Below are positions 42,687-51,462 of a stretch of 64,000 nt of DNA, in pieces (position 1 is the stretch's first letter; every line of letters begins with the position of its first letter). Both the position numbers and the translations under genes were made by a program. The notes below the pieces were generated by a model. It worked only from the letters and a program-made list of their open reading frames with translations, was not told the origin of the DNA and ran no database searches. The DNA is from Paracoccus maritimus (GTDB lineage Bacteria > Pseudomonadota > Alphaproteobacteria > Rhodobacterales > Rhodobacteraceae), in the NCBI RefSeq assembly GCF_025195095.1, contig NZ_JANAVZ010000005.1, positions 1 to 64,000 of the forward strand, in the 5' to 3' direction.

Positions 42687-43717
42687 GCCTTGCGATGAAG
42701 ACTCATACGCCCAATGCGATCTTGGAACGGGTGCGGGCCTTGATGCCCGGTGTCGCGGTCTCTGTCCTGGTCGCGGTAACCGCGATGTTCCTGTCGGAAC
42801 ATTACGGAGCCCCTGCCATGCTGATGGCGCTACTGCTGGGGCTGTCGCTGAATTTTCTGGCCGAACAGGGCACGCGCACCGTCCAGGGCGTCGAATACGC
42901 CGCCAAATCGATCCTGCGCATCGGTGTCGCGCTGTTGGGGGCGCGGATATCGGCACAGATGCTGTCGGAATTGGGTCCGGCGATGATTGGCATCGTGATC
43001 GGCGGCGTCATCTTCACAATCCTGTTCGCGCTGTGGGCTGCGCGGCTATTTGGTCGCGGTTGGCGCCTTGCGCTGCTGACTGGTGGGTCGGTCGCGATCT
43101 GCGGTGCTTCGGCCGCCATGGCGATCGCGGCTGTGCTGCCCAAGACCGACAAATCCGAACGCAACCTCGCCTTCACCGTTCTTTCGGTGACGCTGCTTTC
43201 GACCGTTGCGATGATTGCCTATCCCTTGCTGGCCAGCTGGTTCCACTTCGACGCGCTGGAATCCGGCGTGTTTCTGGGCGGGACGATCCATGACGTGGCG
43301 CAGGTCGTGGGTGCTGGCTTTTCCATCAGCCCCGAGGTCGGCGAAACGGCGACATTGGTCAAGCTGATCCGCGTGTCGATGCTGGCGCCCGTGGTGCTGA
43401 TCTTTTCATTGTCGATGCGTCTCGGGGGGCTGGAAGATCGGGCCGAAGGTGGCAAGCGCCCGCCCTTGCTGCCGTTGTTCGTGGTGGGATTCCTGTTCCT
43501 TGCCGGGCTGAATACGGTGGGCGTCATACCGCCTTCGGTCTCGGACCTCTTTGGCACCATCAGTCGTTGGGCGCTTCTGATCGCCATCGCGGCCGTCGGG
43601 ATCAAGACATCGCTTTTGCGAATGCTGGATGTAGGTGCTACCGCGATTGCTTTGATCATTGTAGAGACGGCCGTTCTCGGCATCTTCGTTGTTGCGGGTG
43701 TGCATTTGTTCAGATGA
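42683..43717 (+). CDS. suyZ: Putative sulfite/sulfate exporter
   Basis: 344 residues, about ten hydrophobic segments, YeiH family. It shares long blocks with the protein at 6399-7448. SuyZ-type proteins accompany SuyAB and are proposed to remove the sulfite, or the sulfate made from it, released in desulfonation. No sulfite dehydrogenase gene is in this window, so oxidation must occur elsewhere or sulfite itself is exported. The gene is the last of the island; mobile-element remnants begin about 120 bp later. Confidence 0.9.
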   Translation: MSLAMKTHTPNAILERVRALMPGVAVSVLVAVTAMFLSEHYGAPAMLMALLLGLSLNFLAEQGTRTVQGVEYAAKSILRIGVALLGARISAQMLSELGPAMIGIVIGGVIFTILFALWAARLFGRGWRLALLTGGSVAICGASAAMAIAAVLPKTDKSERNLAFTVLSVTLLSTVAMIAYPLLASWFHFDALESGVFLGGTIHDVAQVVGAGFSISPEVGETATLVKLIRVSMLAPVVLIFSLSMRLGGLEDRAEGGKRPPLLPLFVVGFLFLAGLNTVGVIPPSVSDLFGTISRWALLIAIAAVGIKTSLLRMLDVGATAIALIIVETAVLGIFVVAGVHLFR

Positions 43718-43839
43718 GATTGGGCATGATCAGAAAAGGATCTGGCGCCTCATCGAACGACGGATTCAGGGATCTCAGCCATCCAGACGAATCGTGCAGA
43801 AAATGGGGCCGGTCATCTCCGCGCCGTGTCTGCTGCGAA

Positions 43840-43975
43840 GACTGCGCCGATCAGCGTCTGGGGTTCGGCCGCCTGAAGGACTGGCGCGGCATAGCTACCC
43901 GCTATGAGCGGTGCGGTGACAATCGTTCTCGCCGCAATCATCATCTTCTGGCTCTGAAATTAATCGGGATGAACC
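43840..43975 (+). pseudogene. IS5-family transposase, 3' remnant
   Basis: The frame reads FGRLKDWRGIATRYERCG and, after a shift, AAIIIFWL, which is the C-terminal signature of IS5-family (IS427-like) transposases (normally RLKDWRRIATRYDR). Everything upstream in the element is lost. Confidence 0.6.
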
Positions 43976-44009
43976 CTAGCACAGGCAATCCAGGGCCATT
44001 CGATGGAAA

Positions 44010-44426
44010 TGACGGGTGGCTCGGGCTGCGATCAGGCCACGGTCATGCACAAGCCCAGGCTGCTCAGTGATCACGGCTCGTCTTACGTTGCTTCCGATCT
44101 GGCCGACGATCTTGAAGACAAGGGCATGGGCCATGTTCGTGGCGCCCCGAACCATCCATAGACTCACGGCAAGATCGAGCGTTGGCACCAGACCATGAAG
44201 AACCGCATTCTGCTGGAAAAACTACGTCCTACCCGGCGACCTGGAACGGCAGATCGGCGCCTTCGTCGATCATGACAACAACCGCCGCTATCATGAGAGC
44301 CTGACGAACCTGACACCCGCCGACATCTATCACGGCCGCAGCGCGAAAGTCCTGAAAACGAGAGAGGAGATCAAGAAGCAGACAATCAGGCACAGCCTCT
44401 TGCAGCACCAAGCCGCTGCCGCCTAA
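44010..44426 (+). pseudogene. IS3/IS481-type transposase, C-terminal remnant
   Basis: Reading gives MHKPRLLSDHGSSYVASDLADDL, GMGHVRGAPNHP, an in-frame TAG, THGKIERWHQTMKNRILLE, a frameshift, then YVLPGDLERQIGAFVDH, NNRRYHESLTNLTPADIY and a stop at 44424. It is the DDE domain of an integrase-core transposase with one stop and one frameshift. Confidence 0.78.
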
Positions 44427-44564
44427 ACTTGAACAGAAACCGAACCAGAGCCGCCGTTACAAAACGGCCCGAAAAGTCCGAAAAACTCTGACGATGGACA
44501 TCTCGTTTTGTGGTTGGGTTAGCACCACCATCAAAACGACCAACCGCACCCACTTTCAAGGGGA

Positions 44565-44604
44565 ACACCACCCCCAATCCAATTCGAAAAATTGGGGGCG
44601 GTGT
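44565..44604 (-). terminator. Hairpin downstream of the Hint-domain gene
   Basis: ACACCACCCCCAAT (44565-44578) pairs with ATTGGGGGCGGTGT (44591-44604) with one mismatch around a 12-base loop, 11 bases after the stop of the minus-strand gene ending at 44615. There is no clean T-run on the minus side, so it is a weak terminator candidate; an insertion-sequence end is the alternative. Confidence 0.45.
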
Positions 44605-44614
44605 CAGATCAGAT

Positions 44615-45763
44615 CTAGACTAAAGCACTTTTAGATAGAGCCTTTCTGTGCCGGTCCGATTTGGCAGCGATACGCGTCACCAGGCGGCGGGCGCGGGACC
44701 CAGGGACAAGCGAACGGGCCGGTTTCATTACGTCCGGCGAGTCCAGATCAAACAGCCCCGGGAAGATTTCGCGTATTTCGCGAATGGCCTCGGCCGGCAT
44801 GGACTTGACCGCCTCCGGGCCGAGGAACAGGCTTTCTGTATCGGCGCCGTTCGAGATCACGATCTGATGCTCATTAAAGAGTATGTGCCAGTAGGTTACA
44901 GATTCGACTTCCTCGGCGATCTCCACCCCGTCAAATGCGCTCAAATGCTTGGCCGCAACCAGAACCTCGCTTTCGCCAAACATGCGATCGGCGATCCGGT
45001 CAGAAATCGCGATTCGATGCTGCGGCGAAACCAGGAGATCTGAAACCGGCAGGTCGTCCCCAAGTGCGCCGGCGCGGATCCGGATCGGCATTAGATGCGG
45101 CGCCGACTGCAGCTGCGCTGACGAAATATGTGCCGAACCAATCCACACAATCGGCTGGAGCCCATAATCGCGCGTTACAATCCTGTCGCCCGGCCGAAGG
45201 TTCTCGACGGGAACTTCACCATTTTCAGTCCGGATCAGAGTGCCTGATACGAAGCAGGGAACCGTGCCGAAGTTGTTAAGATTGGAGCCGACGTCGTTGG
45301 AGGTCGGGGTGGAATCCATGGCCCCTGAAAAATCGAATACGACACTCTCGGTTCCATCAAGGTCTTGAGCCGCGATGAACGTATCCGACGGCACCGACAT
45401 AACGGTTCCGTCGCTCAGAATATACACGAAAAGTTGGCTTATTGGGACCGGTGAGCCACCGTCAATTGTAATCGTTACTCCGCTGAGCCCAATGAACTGC
45501 TGAACGGTAAGTTGAGTCGCACCGCCATCCAGCGAAATCGTGTCGTCAGTACCATTACCCAAGAACGCGCTGTTGAAGTTCTGCTCGAGAAGAACATCAA
45601 GACCGGATGTTCCGGGCGGGCCCGTAAACACATCCGCAATCGTATATGTTGACGATGCCGCTGAACCTAGGCTTTGGGCTGCGGTCACAGCTTGTGCATC
45701 GTTGGCAATCGTAGTCACGTTCGGCACGGTAGTGTCGATAATCCAAGTTTTTATCAGGGGCAT
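44615..45763 (-). CDS. Hint-domain (Hedgehog/intein-like) protein
   Basis: 382 residues. Residues 1 to about 165 are an acidic, Ser/Thr/Gly-rich region without a classical signal peptide. A Hint_2-type domain starts at Cys170 (PCFVSGTLIRT), with GEVPVENLRPGDRI, LLVSPQHRI and NEHQIVISNG following. Such domains can cleave the chain at the conserved cysteine. The C-terminus, PARSLVPGSRARRLV, matches the end of the neighbouring large protein (PARPLAPGRKARRLV). Rhodobacteraceae have many such proteins of unknown role; secretion and self-cleavage are plausible but unproven here. Confidence 0.82.
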   Translation of the reverse strand: MPLIKTWIIDTTVPNVTTIANDAQAVTAAQSLGSAASSTYTIADVFTGPPGTSGLDVLLEQNFNSAFLGNGTDDTISLDGGATQLTVQQFIGLSGVTITIDGGSPVPISQLFVYILSDGTVMSVPSDTFIAAQDLDGTESVVFDFSGAMDSTPTSNDVGSNLNNFGTVPCFVSGTLIRTENGEVPVENLRPGDRIVTRDYGLQPIVWIGSAHISSAQLQSAPHLMPIRIRAGALGDDLPVSDLLVSPQHRIAISDRIADRMFGESEVLVAAKHLSAFDGVEIAEEVESVTYWHILFNEHQIVISNGADTESLFLGPEAVKSMPAEAIREIREIFPGLFDLDSPDVMKPARSLVPGSRARRLVTRIAAKSDRHRKALSKSALV

Positions 45764-45874
45764 GAGAGGTCTTTCTTATAGATTTATTCCGATCAGTAAA
45801 TTTGGCAGCCCCACTCGCTTTCCGTCACGTAAGTGACAGGTGTCTTGTGGCGCTTGAATTGCAGTCATCAAACC

Positions 45875-48800
45875 TCAGGACGATTCAGCACGCAGGGGCG
45901 GCGCGCATTGCAGATTCTCCTCAACAAGTGGCCTCTTGTTCTTAATTATCCGTTCAACCAGGCGTCGGGCCTTGCGCCCGGGCGCCAGCGGACGGGCCGG
46001 GACAAGCCTTTCCGTCGTAAGCGATCCCAGCTCGGGGAAAATCATCATGATCTCGTCCCGTGCTTCGGGGCTGAGCGCCTTGAGCGCTTCCGGTCCGGTA
46101 AACAGGCTTTCTGTCGGGGCTCCATTCGAAAACACCACTTCATGCGTCTCGAAAACGAAGTGAAAGTAGCATACTTCTGTCAGGTCCTCGGCAATTTCCA
46201 CGCCTTCAATCCCCAGCAGTTGCTTCGCCGCGACAAGGATCTCCTTCGCGCCAAACATTCTCGAAACCAATTTGGAGCGAATGAGCACCCTGTGTTGCGG
46301 CGAGACAATCAGGTCTCTTTCCGGCTGATTGGGGCCCAGAGTGCCCGCGCGGATACGAATAGGTCTGAGGTTCGGACATGCGCTCAGATCTTCGGCAGTC
46401 AGAAGCTGTGACCCGATCCATCGGATGGGCTGATATCCGCGGTCCATCGTCAGGACTTCGGAACCGATTTCAAGCTGCTCGACCGGCACCTCGCCGTCGC
46501 CGGTCCTGATCCGCGTTCCGGCACCGAAACAAACGACATTCACGCCTTCCCACTCTGAGATAAAAAAGTTGTTCCAGGTCAGCGGGAGGTTTGCACCCGT
46601 GGCGGATTGCGAGTTCAGGCTGCCATCCGGGTTTAGTGTCCAACCTGCGGCAAGCGCGGCGGAGACGAACGACGCTTGCTCAGTCGGGCCGGCGAAGGTC
46701 ATGGTCAGAATATCGTTGTCGCCAGCGTTTTCACCGCCATAGATAGTATTCAGCGGACCGCCCGTCTCGCCTGTAACGCCAAGGGTGACCGTATCATCGC
46801 CCGTGCCGAATGACATGTTGTTGAGCGTAGAAACCCATCCATCCCCGATCGAGATCGTCGAGTTTTCGCCAGCGCCTATCAGGTTGCCAAAGGTAAAGTT
46901 GTCCCCTGCCGTGATATTGGTCGTGCCTCCCGAACCAGCGTCGATATTCACGCCCGCCCCAAGGGTGACATCATTTCCGATGGTCAGGGTCACATCGGAC
47001 CCGGCGGCGGCAAAATCGGTAAAACCCGTGATATTGGTGCCGTCAGCAATAGAAATGATGCTCGTGCTGCCGGTGTCGTCAAAGTAGGCCGTGCCGTTGA
47101 CTTGCAGGTTTGCACCGCCGGTGAAGTTCAGCGAGTTGCCACCCACGTCAATCCCGCCGAGCGTGGAGTTCTCGCCAATTGTCGCCGTCGTTGCCGTGCC
47201 GTCGGTGTTCCCGATGTAGGCTATGCCCAAAGTGGTCAGCCCTGCGCCGGCGTCGAACGTTACATTGTCGCCACTTACATCGAGCAGACCGCCAATGTTC
47301 GCCCCTGGCCCGAAGGTGGTGCTGTTGGACGTGGAGCCAAACGCGCCGGTATAGGCCGCGGCGCTGGTGGAGAAATTCGTTCCGGTGGTCATGGTGAACG
47401 TATCGCCGTTCGCGTCGAACGTGCCACCAAAAGTCGTGTTGTCGCCGAACTGAAGATCGGTGGTGCCGTCGCTTTCACCGATAAGCGCGCCGGACCCGGT
47501 GGTCAGCCCGGAGCCTGCCGTGAAATCGAGCTGGTCGCCATACATTGTTGTAAAGCCGTCGATATTCGCGTCGATGCCGAGCGTGATATCGGTGATGCCG
47601 TTCAAATCGCCGAGAATCGTGCTGAGCCCGATATCAAGGCGATCGCCGATGACTGCGGTTGCGTCGTCCCCACTGATCTCGAAAGAGCCGGTGACGGTCG
47701 CATCATTCAATATGTTGATATTTGTTGTGCCCTGCGAGGCGCCGAGGAAAACAGAGCCATCCGCGGTCCACGCCTGACCGATGTCGATCGTATGGTCCGA
47801 ATTGAACCCGTTCGCATAGACGAACTCGGTGTTCACATTGTCGCCGAAATCGATATCGTAGGTCGAATTGGCCGAGTTCAGATAAAGAATGCCCGTTGTG
47901 GCACCATTCGCCAGGCTGAGAACCTGTCCTCCGCCGGCGGCGCCGGCATCGACCGCGCCATCGGTTCCGAAGAATATGTTGTTCGTCGTGCTGCCGGCAT
48001 CGACATTCACGGTGTTGTCGCTGAACGCCCCGTTTACATAGATATCCGATGTCGTTGTTCCGGTGCCGATGTCGACCAGGTTCTGTACGTTTCCTCCCGA
48101 GCTTCCGGCGCCGTTCGCAAAGATCGAGCCAACTGAACCGTTGTCACCAAAGAACACACTGTTGTTGACGCCGCCGGCGTTGGCGGTTGTCGACCCGTTG
48201 ACGGTGGAAAAATCTCCGACGGTCAGGCTGTTGTCGCCGCCTGTGCCATTCACCGTGAGGCCACCGGCCGAGTTCAGGTTGTTGCCAAAGACGACGGTAG
48301 CCGTGTTGCCGGTCCCGGTTGTCGCGATGTTTAGCGATGTTCCACCCGAGGACAAGGTGGTGTCGTTCCCGAATGTCAGGTCCTTCACCCCGTCTCCGCT
48401 GGCAGAAATGCTCGTTGCCGAGAGGCCCGCGCCGAACGTGCCGGTCAACGCGCCCGAACCGAAATTCATCGCGCCGTTCACGATGGTGTTGGTCCCGGCC
48501 GTGATGACATCGTTGCCTGCACCGCCGGTGATGGTTCCATCGACGGTTACATCAATGCCCAGTGTAACAGTGTTGGTGCCGCCGTCACCGCCGTCGCCCA
48601 GCCGAAGATTGCCGGTCGTGGCGCCATCGCCGACGGTGTAACTGGCGCTGTCAACTGTCGTGCCGGTAAAGTTGTAACGGCTCGCATCCACGCCCGCCGC
48701 GATCTGAACGTCAGGGCTGGTGTTGTTGCCAAGCGTGATCAGCCGGTCGCCAGTCGCACCGGTATTGGTCTCGTTAATCTGAATTTCATAATTCAGTGTT

Positions 48801-48943
48801 GGACTGGAGACAGGCGCGTTGAACGTAATCGACGCAGTGACAGTGGGATCAATGATGTAGATATCACCATCTGCAACCGTAATCGTGCCCTGAAGAATCT
48901 GTCCTGGGCCAGTGATTGTGGGAACGACTATATATGTCGGCAT
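45875..48943 (-). CDS. Large repeat protein with C-terminal Hint domain
   Basis: 1022 residues. Residues about 90-760 are imperfect repeats rich in Gly, Asp, Asn, Thr with patterns like GDNTTFGG and IGENSTLGG, as in beta-helix or beta-roll surface proteins. There is almost no Lys, Cys or Trp in that part. The Hint domain begins near Cys804 (VVCFGAGTRIRTGDG) with SPQHRVLI later. The N-terminus (MPTYIVVPTITGPGQI) has no Sec signal, so type I-like secretion is a possibility. It lies 111 bp upstream of the smaller Hint gene in the same direction. Likely a secreted surface or matrix protein with self-processing; function unknown. Confidence 0.82.
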   Translation of the reverse strand: MPTYIVVPTITGPGQILQGTITVADGDIYIIDPTVTASITFNAPVSSPTLNYEIQINETNTGATGDRLITLGNNTSPDVQIAAGVDASRYNFTGTTVDSASYTVGDGATTGNLRLGDGGDGGTNTVTLGIDVTVDGTITGGAGNDVITAGTNTIVNGAMNFGSGALTGTFGAGLSATSISASGDGVKDLTFGNDTTLSSGGTSLNIATTGTGNTATVVFGNNLNSAGGLTVNGTGGDNSLTVGDFSTVNGSTTANAGGVNNSVFFGDNGSVGSIFANGAGSSGGNVQNLVDIGTGTTTSDIYVNGAFSDNTVNVDAGSTTNNIFFGTDGAVDAGAAGGGQVLSLANGATTGILYLNSANSTYDIDFGDNVNTEFVYANGFNSDHTIDIGQAWTADGSVFLGASQGTTNINILNDATVTGSFEISGDDATAVIGDRLDIGLSTILGDLNGITDITLGIDANIDGFTTMYGDQLDFTAGSGLTTGSGALIGESDGTTDLQFGDNTTFGGTFDANGDTFTMTTGTNFSTSAAAYTGAFGSTSNSTTFGPGANIGGLLDVSGDNVTFDAGAGLTTLGIAYIGNTDGTATTATIGENSTLGGIDVGGNSLNFTGGANLQVNGTAYFDDTGSTSIISIADGTNITGFTDFAAAGSDVTLTIGNDVTLGAGVNIDAGSGGTTNITAGDNFTFGNLIGAGENSTISIGDGWVSTLNNMSFGTGDDTVTLGVTGETGGPLNTIYGGENAGDNDILTMTFAGPTEQASFVSAALAAGWTLNPDGSLNSQSATGANLPLTWNNFFISEWEGVNVVCFGAGTRIRTGDGEVPVEQLEIGSEVLTMDRGYQPIRWIGSQLLTAEDLSACPNLRPIRIRAGTLGPNQPERDLIVSPQHRVLIRSKLVSRMFGAKEILVAAKQLLGIEGVEIAEDLTEVCYFHFVFETHEVVFSNGAPTESLFTGPEALKALSPEARDEIMMIFPELGSLTTERLVPARPLAPGRKARRLVERIIKNKRPLVEENLQCAPPLRAESS

Positions 48944-49056
48944 AGTTCTTACTTCACTTCACTGGGTGACGATGGAGACCAAGCTGTGTTCCAATTTCCC
49001 ATTTTCTTGTCGTCCGTCAATGTGGAAAGATTTTCCCGAATGGCCTGAGGTCATGG

Positions 49057-49350
49057 TCAGGCGGCTTTCGTGGTTATGCTGCGAATGGGGTCGATCTCGT
49101 CCTTGTGGATAAGGGCGAAGGCCTCGACCATCATGTAGCGGCTCGAGGTTTGCCATTCGTCGTTCTGCTCGAACAGCACGGCGCCGATGAGGCGCAGGAT
49201 GGAGGCCTCGTTGGGGAAGATGCCGACGACATCGGCGCGGCGATTCACCTCCTTGTTCAGGCGCTCGATCGGGTTGGTCGAATGCAACTTGGTGCGGTGC
49301 TGTCGCGGGAAGGACATGTTGGCCAGGACGCTCTGCGCAACCTCCACCCC
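49057..49350 (-). pseudogene. IS256-family transposase, C-terminal remnant
   Basis: The minus strand gives MSFPRQHRTKLHSTNPIERL, NRRADVVGIFPNEASI and LIGAVLFEQNDEWQ, the C-terminal end of IS256-family (mutator) transposases. Upstream of about 49350 the frame stays open but no longer resembles the family, so the gene is truncated. It sits just upstream of the large Hint gene's start. Confidence 0.75.
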
Positions 49351-50120
49351 GGCCGCACCCAGCGCCGCCACGCCTGCCGCGCCACCGCCCTTCATGGTGC
49401 GGCTGTCGGCCAGCACTTCGCGGGCGAGCGGCGTCTCGGCTGCAAATGCAGTCGCCCGGACCGGGAACCGCTGGTCGTGCGACCCAGCCAGTACGACGCC
49501 GGACTGCGCCTCGCGCGCGTGTCTCTGTACCACCAGGCAGGATGTGACGATTGGTGAGCCCTTGAGTGACGGCATAGGACGACCAGCCCCGGCATTTGCC
49601 GCAGCCGGTCCCCACTGCCGTCAGCTGTCCGTGTTGACCGGAGCCGCCCCGTCGCTTAGGCCCCCGGGATCGCATCAGCCCGCGTCTCGGGGTCGGCCGC
49701 TACATTCGACACCGGGCCTGGTGCCGGGGGACGCGCTTCGGCCTTTCGGACTGCGCCTGGCATCTGTCCCCGACCCGTGGTGTGCCATCCCGGCCCCCGG
49801 CGCCACGGTCTTGAAACCCTCCGCCGAACCGGATCATGCCCGCCGGTAGAGCGAAACACGATGCGGCAACGGCATCAGAGCCGTTAAATTATTGTAATAT
49901 TGTCACTAATTGGCAATCACCGCCGTCTGGCGACAGCCTGCTGAATGGAGTGGTTGCTTGATCTCGCGATGGCTGATTGAAGGCGCTTTGCGGCCCCTGC
50001 AGCTCTTTCTCTGACACAGAGGAAGATTCGTCCGAAGGGGGAGCATTTCGTTGAAAAACTCTCGCTTGATCGAGGGGCGTCATGCCGATTCAAATCGGCC
50101 AATAGGCGAGACTATCGGCT
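49351..50120. other. Gene-free stretch between IS remnants
   Basis: No gene or RNA that I can support. Open frames on both strands lack family resemblance and ribosome-binding sites. Base composition drops around 49880-49920 (AT-rich). It is bounded by IS256 and IS1182-type remnants and is probably decayed mobile DNA. Confidence 0.45.
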
Positions 50121-50290
50121 ATGATGGCACCGAGGCAGGAAACGCAACCGGCGCTGTTCTACGAGTTCTCTCTGGAAGATCACGTCCCGCAGGATCACCT
50201 CTTGCGGTCCATCGCTCGCTTCGTCGACCTGAGCGGCATCCGCGCCTATCTCGCGGATTGTTGCAGTCACACGGGGCGGCCATCCTCGTC
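50121..50290 (+). pseudogene. IS1182-type transposase, N-terminal remnant
   Basis: ATG 50121 opens MMAPRQETQPALFYEFSLED, then HLLRSIARFVDLSGIRAYLAD and HTGRPS, the start of a common IS1182/IS5-superfamily transposase. The similarity stops at about 50285 and the remaining several hundred codons are absent. Confidence 0.65.
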
Positions 50291-50391
50291 AACTGTGTTG
50301 GTCGCACATCGTTTGCGCGCATCGCCAAGACGCTAGAGGAAGCTTCAGGCCGGTCCGAACCAGGCTCATGTGGCTGCCCGGTCTGGACGAT

Positions 50392-51444
50392 TCACTGGCT
50401 GACCAGACGGATGTCCTCGGAGCGCCACGACACAAACAAGTTGTCCCCGCGTCTGAAAGGCGTTTCCAAGGGCGGGAGGATCGCAAAGATCTCACCCACA
50501 TTCGATGTCAGCGAATACTGGATGTGATTTCCCAAATAAGCGGCGTAGCTGACCTCTGCCGGAATACTGTCCGTCCGAGGCGTCGCAGACAGGGCAATTT
50601 GATGTGGCCTCAGGACCAGCTTGACTGCCCCGGTAAGAGTGGTCTGCATCACCAATTTGTGGTCGATCCCATCGACGCGAATGCGTTTTGTCTGTCCGCT
50701 GCCGATAATCTCAGCATCGATCAGGTTTGCATCGCCGATGAAATCCGCGATGAACGCCGAGGCGGGGCGCTCATACAGGTCATGCGGCGTTCCGGCCTGT
50801 GCGATCTCGGCGTTTTTCATAACGATGATCCGGTCCGAGACAGCCATCGCCTCTTCTTGATCATGGGTCACATACACGGCGGTCAGTCCAAGCCGCTGCT
50901 GGATCTGGCGAATTTCTTCGCGCACATGGCGGCGCAGCTTGGCGTCCAGGTTCGACAGTGGCTCGTCCAGAAGCAGAACCTCGGGTTCAAGAACAATGGC
51001 GCGTGCAACGGCGACGCGCTGCTGCTGGCCGCCGGACAGCTCGGATGGAAGGCGGTCGCCGAACCCCGTCAGGCCCACCATCTCCAATCCTGCCTCTGCG
51101 CGGGACTGTGCCTCGCGTCGGGGCATGCGCTTGACGGTCAGGCCATAAGCGACGTTCTCGGCCACGGTCATGTGCGGAAACAGCGCGTAGCTTTGGAAGA
51201 CCATCGAAACGCGGCGATAGGTCGCCGATAGGTTTGTCACGTCCTCGCCGCCGATCAGGATGCGACCTTCGCTGGCGGATTCCAGCCCTGCGATCAATCG
51301 CAGGGTGGTAGTCTTTCCGCAGCCCGATGGACCCAGCAGCGTGCACAGCGTGCCCGGCGCGATATCCAGCGTCAGGGGTTTGAGGGCGGTGACCTCGCCA
51401 TAGCGCTTGGCCACATTTTCAAAGCGGACGGAGCCCTTGGTCAT
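50392..51444 (-). CDS. ABC importer ATPase (AfuC/FbpC-like)
   Basis: 350 residues. Walker A GPSGCGKTT, signature LSGGQQQR, Walker B VLLLDEPLSNLD and the switch histidine in VYVTHDQEEA. A C-terminal TOBE-type regulatory domain follows (VKLVLRPHQIAL). This length and layout fit the Fe3+/putrescine/hexose-phosphate type of import ATPase. It powers the fused permease 18 bp upstream in the operon, with the binding protein first. Transport specificity cannot be told from the ATPase. Confidence 0.93.
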   Translation of the reverse strand: MTKGSVRFENVAKRYGEVTALKPLTLDIAPGTLCTLLGPSGCGKTTTLRLIAGLESASEGRILIGGEDVTNLSATYRRVSMVFQSYALFPHMTVAENVAYGLTVKRMPRREAQSRAEAGLEMVGLTGFGDRLPSELSGGQQQRVAVARAIVLEPEVLLLDEPLSNLDAKLRRHVREEIRQIQQRLGLTAVYVTHDQEEAMAVSDRIIVMKNAEIAQAGTPHDLYERPASAFIADFIGDANLIDAEIIGSGQTKRIRVDGIDHKLVMQTTLTGAVKLVLRPHQIALSATPRTDSIPAEVSYAAYLGNHIQYSLTSNVGEIFAILPPLETPFRRGDNLFVSWRSEDIRLVSQ

Positions 51445-51462
51445 CGGGAAAATCCTTTCATA

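Noticed and set aside
47102-48136. Plus-strand frame of 344 codons opposite the Hint repeat protein
   Set aside because: The periodic repeats of the minus-strand gene keep several frames open; no independent evidence.
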